From assembly GCA_035559535.1 (NCBI GenBank), contig DATMBG010000033.1:62001-126000 (forward strand): 64,000 nt of DNA, in the 5' to 3' direction. The translations under genes were made by a program, and so were the position numbers. The notes below the pieces were generated by a model. The model was not told where the DNA came from. It saw nothing but the letters and a program-made list of their open reading frames with translations, and searched no databases. The stretch is from Candidatus Limnocylindrales bacterium. Its GTDB lineage: Bacteria; Moduliflexota; Moduliflexia; Moduliflexales; JAUQPW01. This document shows, piece by piece, positions 31,308-39,732 of the stretch (position 1 is its first letter; each line of letters starts with the position of its first letter).

Positions 31308-33902
31308 ATGAAAAGGAAAGTTTATGCTTTACAGGTCAGTAAAATGTTAACCTCCCTTTTTTGGGTTCTAACAGCCGGAGCCTCCATAGGATTTTATGTC
31401 TGGATGCGGGTTAATCCGCTTGTTTTTCTAGATCAAGGAAACCTCCAGACCTATTTATATTTCAACTTCTTCCATCTTAAACTTCTCTGGTATTTAGCAG
31501 GGTGCATGTCAGGGTTAACCGTTTTTTGGCTCTTATATGCCCGGACTCTGAACCTGGCAACCGGTATAGATTTCCCCATCTGTCTGTATGCAGACGCCAA
31601 AACTTACCTGCCTTGCTATTTACTTCTTCTGAACTGGCTTAGCTTCCGCTACGTCCTTTATAAACCCGGTTACCTTCTTCCCACCATCATTCTTATTTTT
31701 ATCTTAATCCGCAAATATCGATTCTTAAGGATGATCCTCGCTCCTTTAACTTTATTTCGCTTATTCCCTGTTTCCAGGTCTCCACACTTCCGCCGGGGGA
31801 TTATACCTGTTCTTATTTTTATCCTTTCTACCGGATTTTACCTGAGCCTGTCCACAAAACTTCTCTCGCCCCTCCATGTTCTGGTTGGAGATGAGCCCTC
31901 ATATCTTATGATTACCGACAGCCTTTCCAAAGATGGAGATGTAAGGTTAAACAATAATTATCGAGAAAAGGCCTATTTACGTTTTTTTCCAGGTGAATAT
32001 CCTCGATTTGGTAACATCGGTAAAGATGGTGGGATCTATCCTAGACACGGCATCGGACTTCCCCTTCTGCTCGTTCCGTTTTATCGCTTAGGAGATCGAT
32101 TCGATCATATGGTTTTTTTTCCCAGAGCCTGTATGAATTTACTCACGGCTCTCCTGGTTACAAATTTTTATTTGCTGGCCTATGAGATGACCCGGAATCT
32201 TCCGGCTTCCTTGCTAACCACCTTTATTTTTGGGTTTACCACGCCGGTCCTTTTTTACTCTTACCAGATCTATCCGGAAGTCCCTGCCGGATTGATTTTG
32301 TTATATGCTTTCCGAAAATGGCGCTTGTTTTATAGAAGACCCTTGCTATACCCGCTTTGCATAGGCGGGGCCATTTCTCTTCTACCCTGGTTTGGAGTGA
32401 AGTACCTTATTTTATCCCTGGTACTGTTTCTTTTAGCCGGGTTCAGTTTGATACGATATCGGACTCATTTTTCTTATTTATCTGTTCTCCTTTTTTTATT
32501 TCCTATTATCCTGTCGGGGGTACTTCATGCCTGGTTTACCTATTCCATGTACAAAACCATATCTCCAACCGCCATGTATGGACAGGCCTCTCCGATTCCA
32601 GGACAAAAGCCGGGGTCTTATTCAGTCCTGGGGGATTTAAAATTTAAATTAAAACGAGGTCTTATGGGAATTCCTGGGGTTTTCCTGGATCAAAGGATCG
32701 GTCTTCTTTTTCATAGCCCCCTTTACTTCTTTTCGCTGGCCGGTATTCTAGCCCTATGGAGAAAGAAAGCCTATCGACCTCAGATGTTCGCTTTACTTTT
32801 TATCTTTCTGAGCTACATCTTTTTTTATACCTCCCAACCGACAGCAGGATGGGGCGGATACAGTGTCATGAATCGCCCGGTCATAGCCGTTATCTGGTGT
32901 TTAGGTATTTTGATGCTCTTTGGTTTGAAATCCTTCCGGGGGCCCCTGGCAACAGCCCTTCGAAACGGTTTCTTCGTTTTTAGTTTTCTTTTGGTTGGCC
33001 TCTATTTAAAAGAGCCTTTACTGCTTTATCACCAGATGGCTTATCGTTATCAAGAACTTCGAAGTAACCTCCTCTATACCTATAGTAGTGCCTTTCTAGA
33101 TCTGACTTCCCTGTTTCCTGCCATGATGGGTACAGATAAAAATCCTAAAGTAACCCTCTTCTGGGCAGGTGTTACGCTAACTTTGCTGGCACTTTGTTAC
33201 TATGAATCGAAAAAAAGAGTATGGGAGTATGGGAGTGTGGGAGTGTGGGAGTATGGAGGCAGGGAGGTAGGGAGGTATGGAAGTATAAGAAATAGAACTC
33301 CCATACCCCCATACCCCCATACCCCCATCCTCCTACTCTTGCCCATAGTGTTAGGCTTTCTTTTCCTGATGGGAGGTTGGATTTCAGTTAAGGAGATTCT
33401 CCCCAAGACGCAAAATGCTACCGGCTATGAAATGTTTTTCACTTTACCCTGGACGGGAAAGGGTCTGATAGGTAAATATTATGATAATGAAGCCTGGGAA
33501 GGAGTTCCTCGGGTTATTCGACGAGACCCCTCACTCGACTTTTCTTTTATACAACATCTGGATATGTTCCGGGTCAAGGTAGGAAATTTTCCTCTCCCGG
33601 TGAATCTTTCTTCCTTTTCTGTGGACTGGTCTGGATATCTGATAGTCCCTTCGTCAGGAAATTATATCTTCCAGGTAATCACTTCCCCACGGGCTTTCTT
33701 TTATCTGTCTATAGATGGGGATCCCATGGTTGTAGATGGGAAAACTCCCAGGGAATTGACCCAGGGGGATCACTCCATTCGGATTCGGTTGAAGGAACTA
33801 CATCCTTCCAATTCCCAACTCATCCTGTATTGGATACGACCCGACGGTCAAAAAGAAATTATTCCGGCGGAAGCTTTCCGGCCTTATCAAGGAATAAACT
33901 AA
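31308..33902 (+). CDS. Membrane glycosyltransferase-like protein with a C-terminal PA14 domain
   Basis: An 864-residue protein. About a dozen membrane helices occupy 1-620, with the GT-C-like loop HVLVGDEPSYLMITDSLSKD and the conserved YPRHGIGLPLLLVPFY around residues 195-260. The C-terminal 150 residues (about 715-864: GKGLIGKYYDNEAWEG, FSVDWSGYLIVPSSGNYIF, DGDPMVVDGK, LILYWIRPDGQKEIIPAEAF) are a clear PA14 domain, normally a carbohydrate-binding beta-barrel. The fusion suggests that a membrane transferase carries its own sugar-binding module outside. A repeat-encoded loop (about 640-675) lies between the two. The promoter is almost at the ATG. It ends by overlapping the convergent GT2 gene by three bases, so their stop codons share DNA. 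Confidence 0.75.
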   Translation: MKRKVYALQVSKMLTSLFWVLTAGASIGFYVWMRVNPLVFLDQGNLQTYLYFNFFHLKLLWYLAGCMSGLTVFWLLYARTLNLATGIDFPICLYADAKTYLPCYLLLLNWLSFRYVLYKPGYLLPTIILIFILIRKYRFLRMILAPLTLFRLFPVSRSPHFRRGIIPVLIFILSTGFYLSLSTKLLSPLHVLVGDEPSYLMITDSLSKDGDVRLNNNYREKAYLRFFPGEYPRFGNIGKDGGIYPRHGIGLPLLLVPFYRLGDRFDHMVFFPRACMNLLTALLVTNFYLLAYEMTRNLPASLLTTFIFGFTTPVLFYSYQIYPEVPAGLILLYAFRKWRLFYRRPLLYPLCIGGAISLLPWFGVKYLILSLVLFLLAGFSLIRYRTHFSYLSVLLFLFPIILSGVLHAWFTYSMYKTISPTAMYGQASPIPGQKPGSYSVLGDLKFKLKRGLMGIPGVFLDQRIGLLFHSPLYFFSLAGILALWRKKAYRPQMFALLFIFLSYIFFYTSQPTAGWGGYSVMNRPVIAVIWCLGILMLFGLKSFRGPLATALRNGFFVFSFLLVGLYLKEPLLLYHQMAYRYQELRSNLLYTYSSAFLDLTSLFPAMMGTDKNPKVTLFWAGVTLTLLALCYYESKKRVWEYGSVGVWEYGGREVGRYGSIRNRTPIPPYPHTPILLLLPIVLGFLFLMGGWISVKEILPKTQNATGYEMFFTLPWTGKGLIGKYYDNEAWEGVPRVIRRDPSLDFSFIQHLDMFRVKVGNFPLPVNLSSFSVDWSGYLIVPSSGNYIFQVITSPRAFFYLSIDGDPMVVDGKTPRELTQGDHSIRIRLKELHPSNSQLILYWIRPDGQKEIIPAEAFRPYQGIN
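33219..33334. repeat. Large octamer hairpin kept in frame in the PA14 membrane protein gene
   Basis: The plus strand carries a run of 8-base units TGGGAGTA, TGGGAGTG and variants (33220-33284), then after a short spacer the complementary units CATACCCC repeated three times (33302-33325) and CATCCTCC. The two halves can pair into a long hairpin. In the protein it encodes RVWEYGSVGVWEYGG and TPIPPYPHTPILLL, which joins the next membrane helix. The frame is not broken. Confidence 0.85.
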
Positions 33903-35086
33903 GAAAAGAAATTCTGGCGCTTCTTCAAATTATCCAGGGTCTTGATGATAAAGCTCATCATGACGAGCTGGACTCCCGTCAGGAATAGAGTAGCTCCGGT
34001 GAGGATATAGGACCAGTGAACATGAATATGCTGGGTAGTTACATACTCATAAATGGTATTTTTATTCAAAACGATACTACTTAAAATGGAAAGCCAGCCG
34101 ATCAGACCTATTTTTTTCATGATCGTTGGTTTAAAAATATATCGGCTCCAGAAACTACGCTGATGAATCTCTTTTCGGTGCATGATGGACAAAATATAGT
34201 TCGAAAAGGCTCCAAAGGTCATGGTGTTGATACCTGTTATAAACAGAACCATAATGGTAAAGAGCCGATAAATTTCCCAATCCTCTACTTCCCGCAATTT
34301 GATATAGTAAGTCACCGGCATAATTCCCAACAATACCCCTATGAAAATCATCAGTAATCCCATCATTCCGTAAAACTTGAGCGGGTTATAAAGGTTGGCG
34401 GTATGGAGGATGGTTGAGAGGAATCGGAGTCCATCTTGGATAACATGAAGTTTAGATTTTCCTATCCGTTCCTTGTATTCAATAGGAACTTCTACGACTT
34501 TCATTCCTTCATGCAAGGCATGGGTACTCATGGCAGGAGTTAAATCGAGCCCATCGGGTAAAGGATATAATCGGGTTAAAATAGATCGTTTGAAGACCCG
34601 CATCCCACTGGCTGAGTCTGTTATTTTATGCTCGACGATCCAGCTCAAAAGTCTGGCAAAAAACCTGTTACCGATCTGTCGAATGAAAGGCATACCGGTT
34701 TTCTTTTCAATCATTCGGGAGCCGATGACCATATCGGCGTTTGTTTCTCTTAAGACCCTGCAAAGGTCTAAGAAGGCCCGGGCGGGGTAAGTCCCATCGG
34801 CATCCAGGAATCCCATATACTCCCCTCGTGCTTTATCAAACCCAGTTTTCAGAGCAGATCCGTATCCTAAATTTTTCCTATGATGGATAAGGACCACATC
34901 TGGATAACCCTGAACAATTTCACCTGTTCGATCCTGGGAGCCGTCGTTTACAATGATAATTTCTACCTCGGAGATGCCAATTTTTGTCTCTAGAATTTCC
35001 TTTTTAACCGCCAGAACTTCCAGAATCGTGGCTCCTATAGAATTTTCTTCATTATACGCTGGAATCACTATAGAAAGTGTGGGCAT
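33899..35086 (-). CDS. Family 2 glycosyltransferase with C-terminal membrane helices
   Basis: A 395-residue GT2 enzyme of the dolichol/polyprenyl-phosphate sugar synthase type. ATG 35086 is chosen because AGGAGGGGAAGCGT precedes it and the protein then begins MPTLSIVIPAYNEENSIG. A catalytic domain (about 1-235) contains IIVNDGSQDRTG and the DxD-like GFLDADGTYPA, and IGKSKLHVIQDGLRF marks the end. About four helices follow (GLLMIFIGVLLGIM, LFTIMVLFITGINTM, IGWLSILSSIVL, ATLFLTGVQLVMMSF). It should load a sugar onto polyprenyl phosphate at the inner membrane, providing donor for GT-C enzymes such as its convergent neighbour. Confidence 0.88.
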   Translation of the reverse strand: MPTLSIVIPAYNEENSIGATILEVLAVKKEILETKIGISEVEIIIVNDGSQDRTGEIVQGYPDVVLIHHRKNLGYGSALKTGFDKARGEYMGFLDADGTYPARAFLDLCRVLRETNADMVIGSRMIEKKTGMPFIRQIGNRFFARLLSWIVEHKITDSASGMRVFKRSILTRLYPLPDGLDLTPAMSTHALHEGMKVVEVPIEYKERIGKSKLHVIQDGLRFLSTILHTANLYNPLKFYGMMGLLMIFIGVLLGIMPVTYYIKLREVEDWEIYRLFTIMVLFITGINTMTFGAFSNYILSIMHRKEIHQRSFWSRYIFKPTIMKKIGLIGWLSILSSIVLNKNTIYEYVTTQHIHVHWSYILTGATLFLTGVQLVMMSFIIKTLDNLKKRQNFFS

Positions 35087-35243
35087 ACGCTTCCCCTCCT
35101 CCCTTCTGCTTACCCATGAATCAAAAGTTTCTGTTTCTTTTGTGCAGTTTTTATACCAGCTTTGATAGGGAATGCCCAAATTCGATTGCCCAAATTTTTA
35201 GTATTGTTTCCTTTATAAGTTCAACTAAGCTTAACAATTTTTA

Positions 35244-35271
35244 TTGACATCTTTCTCATCCAGTGTAAAAA
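35244..35271 (+). promoter_or_regulatory. Sigma-70-like promoter of the Pro-rich secreted protein
   Basis: TTGACA (35244-35249), 16-base spacer, TAAAAA (35266-35271), about 70 bases before ATG 35340, in very AT-rich DNA. Confidence 0.45.
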
Positions 35272-35339
35272 ATTAAAGTATAAATGTAAAACATTAACTT
35301 TACCTAAATATAGGTTTTCGTGACTTTTAGGAAAGTCTT

Positions 35340-35810
35340 ATGAAAAATTTAATAAAATCCTTCCTGTCCTTTCTTATAACAACGATTTTTTTCGGAGTGG
35401 CCACGAGCGAGGAAGTTACGGCACATGGGTATTGGAGTAGGTATTCTTATCCTCCTTGTCCTTCACCGCCTCCTTGGGGAATGATTCCTCCTTGCCCACC
35501 AGGGTTTGGAAGATTGGGATATTCCTGTCCTCCTCCATCTGCTCGATATCTTCGGCCCCCACGGTATTCCCCCTATGGGGAGTATTTTTCTAAACCAGGC
35601 CCCCCCAGGCCTCCTCTCTCCCCTTACGGATATTTTAATGAAGAGGGGGTTTGGGTTCCTTTTTCCAGTTCTCCAGGGTTTAAGGGTAAGGGTCTTAAAA
35701 GTGAGAAAAAAGGAGTTACCTCTTCTAAAAAATCCTCGAAAAAGAAATCATCTTCTGGTAAAGGCTCCAAATCTTATAAAGGCTCCAAATCTTATCAGAT
35801 AGCTCCCTAA
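35340..35810 (+). CDS. Secreted Pro-rich/Lys-Ser-rich protein
   Basis: A 156-residue protein with a signal peptide (about 1-28, cleavage near VTA-HG). The mature part has a Pro/Tyr/Gly-rich region with three Cys (YPPCPSPPPWGMIPPCPPGF) and a highly basic Ser/Lys tail ending in two copies of KGSKSY encoded by an exact 18-base tandem duplication (35760-35795). Composition suggests an unfolded extracellular or wall-associated protein that binds an anionic polymer. No family recognised. Its stop overlaps the end of the convergent 270-residue gene by four bases. Confidence 0.6.
   Translation: MKNLIKSFLSFLITTIFFGVATSEEVTAHGYWSRYSYPPCPSPPPWGMIPPCPPGFGRLGYSCPPPSARYLRPPRYSPYGEYFSKPGPPRPPLSPYGYFNEEGVWVPFSSSPGFKGKGLKSEKKGVTSSKKSSKKKSSSGKGSKSYKGSKSYQIAP
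35760..35795 (+). repeat. 18-bp exact tandem duplication in coding sequence
   Basis: AAAGGCTCCAAATCTTAT occurs at 35760-35777 and again at 35778-35795, encoding KGSKSY twice at the C terminus of the secreted protein. Looks like a recent slippage duplication. Confidence 0.9.
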
Positions 35811-36619
35811 GGTTCCTCTTCTTGCTGCTGTATTTCCCGAATTCTTCGCCAAAATTCAGAGGCTTCTGCGGCAATCCCACTCCAGTTTCGGACCTCTTCG
35901 TGAAAACCTTCTTTTAAAACCTCGAAAAACTCATCCCTTAACTCAGAATCGGTGGGATCTATATTTGAAAAAATCTCATAGCCGGGTAATTCTTTGTAAC
36001 GCCAGTAATTCAAATTGGGGATATAGAAGTGTTTAATCCAACCCAGTAGCATATCCATCCAGGATTCACAATAATAGCGAAGATGAATGTGGGGTTTTCC
36101 TAAAAACCAATCGGCCTGTTGAATCATTTCATTTTCGTAAAACCGGCACTGGTTATGATCTTCAACATAAACGATTACCCCATCCAACTCCGGATAATCC
36201 TCCATACGCAGGAAAACGAAGCTCACCCTATCATCCTCCTCATACAAGAACCGACCGTCAAAAAGACGAAACTCAATTCCATAAAGATTAACCTGGGGGA
36301 TTGAAAATAAATCCTCATGGATCTTTACTAATTTTTGTCTCAGAGGACCTGCAACGCGAAGTTCAAATCCCAGAGGGTCGACTTCCTGGGGTAAACTTTC
36401 GTAGACTCTGATGAGATTGGAACTCGAAGGAGGAGTGCTAAATAAAGAGCCACTTAGAAGAATATTTCCTTGGATCGTGTGATCGAAATGCCGGATAGGC
36501 GGGGGAACCTCAAAGTAGCCATGAGAAAGTTCTGCTAATTCCTCGAGTTTCCAGCACAGATTTTCACGAACAAATAACTCAGAGCATTGACCCGACCAAC
36601 TGACGATGACAGATGGCAT
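35807..36619 (-). CDS. Unknown 270-residue protein, third gene of the FtsK-AAA unit
   Basis: A soluble protein without signal peptide or membrane helices. The N-terminal half has a beta-rich, paired-strand character (MPSVIVSWSGQCSELFV, HTIQGNILLSGSLF, GFELRVAGPLRQKL); the C-terminal half is helical and aromatic (WMDMLLGWIKHFYIPNLNYW, DEFFEVLKEGFHEEV). His/Asp/Glu are frequent (HFDHTIQG, DHNQCRFYENE, HIHLRYY), but I see no catalytic motif that I can name. Strong RBS (AAAGGAG). It follows the double-ATPase gene by 92 bases on the same strand with a hairpin between (36659-36697), so it is likely co-transcribed at a lower or different level. No homologue recognised. Confidence 0.65.
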   Translation of the reverse strand: MPSVIVSWSGQCSELFVRENLCWKLEELAELSHGYFEVPPPIRHFDHTIQGNILLSGSLFSTPPSSSNLIRVYESLPQEVDPLGFELRVAGPLRQKLVKIHEDLFSIPQVNLYGIEFRLFDGRFLYEEDDRVSFVFLRMEDYPELDGVIVYVEDHNQCRFYENEMIQQADWFLGKPHIHLRYYCESWMDMLLGWIKHFYIPNLNYWRYKELPGYEIFSNIDPTDSELRDEFFEVLKEGFHEEVRNWSGIAAEASEFWRRIREIQQQEEEP

Positions 36620-36658
36620 ATATTTTGACTCCTTTCCAGGGTGAAAGTAACCGCATAG

Positions 36659-36697
36659 AGCTGTTCTATGTCCTGGGTCATTAAAAATAGGACAGCT
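36659..36697 (-). promoter_or_regulatory. Hairpin between the FtsK-AAA gene and the 270-residue gene
   Basis: AGCTGTTCTA (36659-36668) and TAGGACAGCT (36688-36697) pair with one wobble and a 19-base loop. There is no T-run. It lies in the 92-base gap, where it may set the relative level of the third gene or stabilise mRNA ends. Confidence 0.4.
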
Positions 36698-36711
36698 TTA
36701 TGGGATGGTTT

Positions 36712-39700
36712 CTATTGATTATGCATAGCCATTTCAATTTCGGTCTTCGTGACCAGTGGGCCTTGAAGCCTCTGAAGAGGAACGCTCCCCCCAATCAGCA
36801 TATCTCCATGCCCGATCAGGTATTCTGCACCCGGCGTATCCAGGATAATGGTACTATTGGCGGCGCTGGTAACTTTAAGAGCCACTTTAAGTTGGAGATT
36901 GGCTTTGATAATCGGCGTGACTATCCGAGCATCTGGCCGCTGGGTAGACAGAATCAGGTGAATGCCTGCGGCACGGCCTTTTTGTCCGAGGCGCTGAATG
37001 GAGGTTTCCAATTCTGTCCGGGTATCTTTGTCTGCCATGAGATCTGCATATTCATCAATCATAATGACCTGATGGCTTAAAGATCCGCCCAGTTGATTAT
37101 AGGCGTGGATATCCGATACCCCCTTTTTTTCAAACGTACGATAACGCTCTTCCATCTCATCGACCAGTTGGTGCAGTTTTTCAAGGGCCGATTCGGTATC
37201 CATCAAGATAGATCCGGAAAGATGGGGGAGGGAGGCAAGGTCCATAAAACCCACCCGCTTAGGGTCAATCAAAATCAATCGAACTTCGGTAGGTTTTGCA
37301 TTTAGAGCCAGGCCTACGGCACTGGCTTTCAGAAAAATGCTTTTGCCGCTTCCTGAGGTGCCCCCTATCAGCATACCACTCATGGTGGGATCGCTGAGAT
37401 TCGCCCAAACAATCGAGCCGTCAATAGACATACCCAGGGGAAATGCAACTTTAGAAGGAGGTCGGTTACGTTGTCCCTTTTGCCACACCTCTCCCAGGGT
37501 AAGGGGAACCCGGACTTTCCGAGGTATATCCACACTCACATAACCCGCCTGGGGCTGAATCAGAGGAGCAACCTGTAAACCCAAAGCCACCTGCAGATTT
37601 TCGGCTTGATTGACCAGCTTCTTAACGGTAACACCTTGATCCAGCCTGGGTTTGATCTTATATCGGATAAATCGCGGCCCGGCTATGTAACCTACAGGCT
37701 CAACGGGTAGCTTTAACGTATCCAAAGCCTGAATAAGGGCCCTCAAGCCTTGCTCCGCTTCCTGGGTCGTTTCTCTGGAATTGGGATCTGAAACAGAAGA
37801 CCGGGAAGTCTCAGATTTTTCCCCAGGAGATGTTCCCAAGACTTCCTCGAAGCCTTGAAACCCTGAGTGCTTCTGACCATGGAGTTTCTCCCCTATAAAC
37901 GTAGCAAACTCGTTCGCTGTGATCGATTTCACCCGATTATCGAAACCGACCAGGGTTACATCTCCTTCCTTAACCGCATAACTGAGCAGGGCCAGGGCAT
38001 ACCATCGGGCGGCCTGCTCCGAATCTAAAATAATCACGTGACCCCCCAGATCTTTAAAAAGTTGAAGTTTCTCATTGGTTGCCTTCCACTGGGGAGGGGG
38101 TGGAATAGGACAGCGGGCATCTCGAATATAAAAAGCTTTCCCTGAGGGATGAGACTTTAAAAACTCAATCCCCTTCAGAAGACAGGCCCCTACCGCCATA
38201 GGATTCTGCTCCACATCGATCATAAAAATCACGGGAACCTCTGAGGAGGAAGAAACCCGGAGAGTACCTGTAAAGTCAATATACTTTTCTTTACCCTCCG
38301 GACGCTGTAAAGATTCAACTTGAAAGGAACCCGCCTGAAACGTTTCCGCAGTACGGGATTTTACAGATTGGCCTGACTTTCCGATTTTAGTGGGTCCATA
38401 GCTGAGATAAACCTCTAAAGCTCGTCTTAACCGGCCTCGATCGGGTTGATAACGATCAAAATCTTGTAAAATCGTTCGATATTGATTTTCAAATTCTTCC
38501 TCGAGGGTTTGAGAAGGAGAAACTTCGACCGAAGGCCCTTGATCCAATATTTGCCTCAACCGCTTATTGGCCTCAGCAATGACCAACCGGGGGATATACA
38601 ACTGTTTTCTAAAGGTTTTATATAATTCTTCCCGGTCAAAGGGAAAAAACGGGTTGGTTTGATCTTCTCCAAGTACCGAAGCCAGACGATTTTGGATAAT
38701 TGCCATAGCCTGATCTGCCGTACAACCCCGCAGCTCAAATCGGTTCGTCTCAAGACGCGTGATAATATGCTGGTTTAACTTTAATCGGAATTTTCCCTCC
38801 CATTCTCCCCCCCGGAAGCAGACAATAGGCAACATGGCTTTGGCTTTATCTATCAGGAATTCCAACATCTTCCCCAGGGCATATATTTTCCCTTCGGTTT
38901 CTAAATTCTCTAAGCGGTCGAAACAAATGATCAGGGTTTGACGGTAACGAGCCAGCAAAAGGCCCAGGGAAATTAGAATATCCCGTGCTTCTTGCTCAAG
39001 GAGGTTGGAACGACCGGTTTGGTCCTCCGATACTTGAAAGCGATCTGATACCTGGAGTAAAGCTGCATCGGCCTGATCCAGAACGTAACCTTTAAGCCAG
39101 TTTAAAGCCGCTACCCGCTTACTCGGAATCCGATATTGGAACAAAACCTTTAAAAAACTGGTGGAAATCTCCGGGTAGGCCCTACTCAACAGATCGAGGG
39201 CTTTATCTTCAACCTCTTTAAACCGATGGGGAATAATATATTTAAAAATCAAAGTCCCCAGCATATTCCTTTGTTTATCCCGCGTGGACCCATACTTCTG
39301 GACTACTTCCCGGTAAATTTCGTCTATAATCTTCTCCAGTTGTGTTACCGGAGAAGCTGCATGTATCGGATAACAAAGATTAACGATGATTTCCCTCAGA
39401 AGATAGCGATAGGTCTGTTCCGGATCCTCGATGGGTTGAATGTAGGCGAAGGAGAGACCTGGTGTGCCCGGTTCCGACTGTATCTGTTCCGTATACTGAA
39501 GGATTTTACCGATCAGATGCGTTTTACCGCTGCCGACTTCTCCGAGTACTAGCGCTCCACAGTTGAGACCCGGGTTTTGGGATTTCTGTTTAATAAGCTG
39601 GCAAAGTCCCTTGAAAGCATGTTCATTAATGGAAGGAACATCCGGATAGACTCCTTCCCGGGGATCTCCAACACTGGAGGAAGTAAAGGGATTCCTCCAT

Positions 39701-39732
39701 CTTAAAATTTCAAGTTTCTCCTCGGTCGTCAT
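36712..39732 (-). CDS. Fused AAA ATPase and FtsK/SpoIIIE-type DNA translocase
   Basis: A 1006-residue cytoplasmic double ATPase. Residues 1-410 are an ORC/KAP-like AAA module: Walker A GEVGSGKTHL (64-73), Walker B-like LIICFDRLEN near 262, then a helical lid (RGCTADQAMAIIQNRLAS). Residues about 440-640 contain a beta-rich domain (VPVIFMIDVEQNPMAVG) that I cannot name. From about 660 the classical FtsK alpha domain (VGYIAGPRFIRYKIKP) leads into the motor: Walker A GGTSGSGKSI near 791, Walker B VIMIDEYADLM near 890 and the signature STQRPDARIVTPIIKANLQ. FtsK's N-terminal membrane helices and C-terminal gamma domain are absent, so it is not the division translocase. It overlaps the upstream winged-helix gene by ATGA. 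RBS GAGGAAATAAG. Probably a DNA-pumping, surveillance or restriction machine. Confidence 0.88.
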   Translation of the reverse strand: MTTEEKLEILRWRNPFTSSSVGDPREGVYPDVPSINEHAFKGLCQLIKQKSQNPGLNCGALVLGEVGSGKTHLIGKILQYTEQIQSEPGTPGLSFAYIQPIEDPEQTYRYLLREIIVNLCYPIHAASPVTQLEKIIDEIYREVVQKYGSTRDKQRNMLGTLIFKYIIPHRFKEVEDKALDLLSRAYPEISTSFLKVLFQYRIPSKRVAALNWLKGYVLDQADAALLQVSDRFQVSEDQTGRSNLLEQEARDILISLGLLLARYRQTLIICFDRLENLETEGKIYALGKMLEFLIDKAKAMLPIVCFRGGEWEGKFRLKLNQHIITRLETNRFELRGCTADQAMAIIQNRLASVLGEDQTNPFFPFDREELYKTFRKQLYIPRLVIAEANKRLRQILDQGPSVEVSPSQTLEEEFENQYRTILQDFDRYQPDRGRLRRALEVYLSYGPTKIGKSGQSVKSRTAETFQAGSFQVESLQRPEGKEKYIDFTGTLRVSSSSEVPVIFMIDVEQNPMAVGACLLKGIEFLKSHPSGKAFYIRDARCPIPPPPQWKATNEKLQLFKDLGGHVIILDSEQAARWYALALLSYAVKEGDVTLVGFDNRVKSITANEFATFIGEKLHGQKHSGFQGFEEVLGTSPGEKSETSRSSVSDPNSRETTQEAEQGLRALIQALDTLKLPVEPVGYIAGPRFIRYKIKPRLDQGVTVKKLVNQAENLQVALGLQVAPLIQPQAGYVSVDIPRKVRVPLTLGEVWQKGQRNRPPSKVAFPLGMSIDGSIVWANLSDPTMSGMLIGGTSGSGKSIFLKASAVGLALNAKPTEVRLILIDPKRVGFMDLASLPHLSGSILMDTESALEKLHQLVDEMEERYRTFEKKGVSDIHAYNQLGGSLSHQVIMIDEYADLMADKDTRTELETSIQRLGQKGRAAGIHLILSTQRPDARIVTPIIKANLQLKVALKVTSAANSTIILDTPGAEYLIGHGDMLIGGSVPLQRLQGPLVTKTEIEMAMHNQ

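Noticed and set aside
36712-39732. Canonical cell-division FtsK
   Set aside because: The N-terminal membrane helices and the C-terminal gamma winged helix are missing; an AAA module is present instead.
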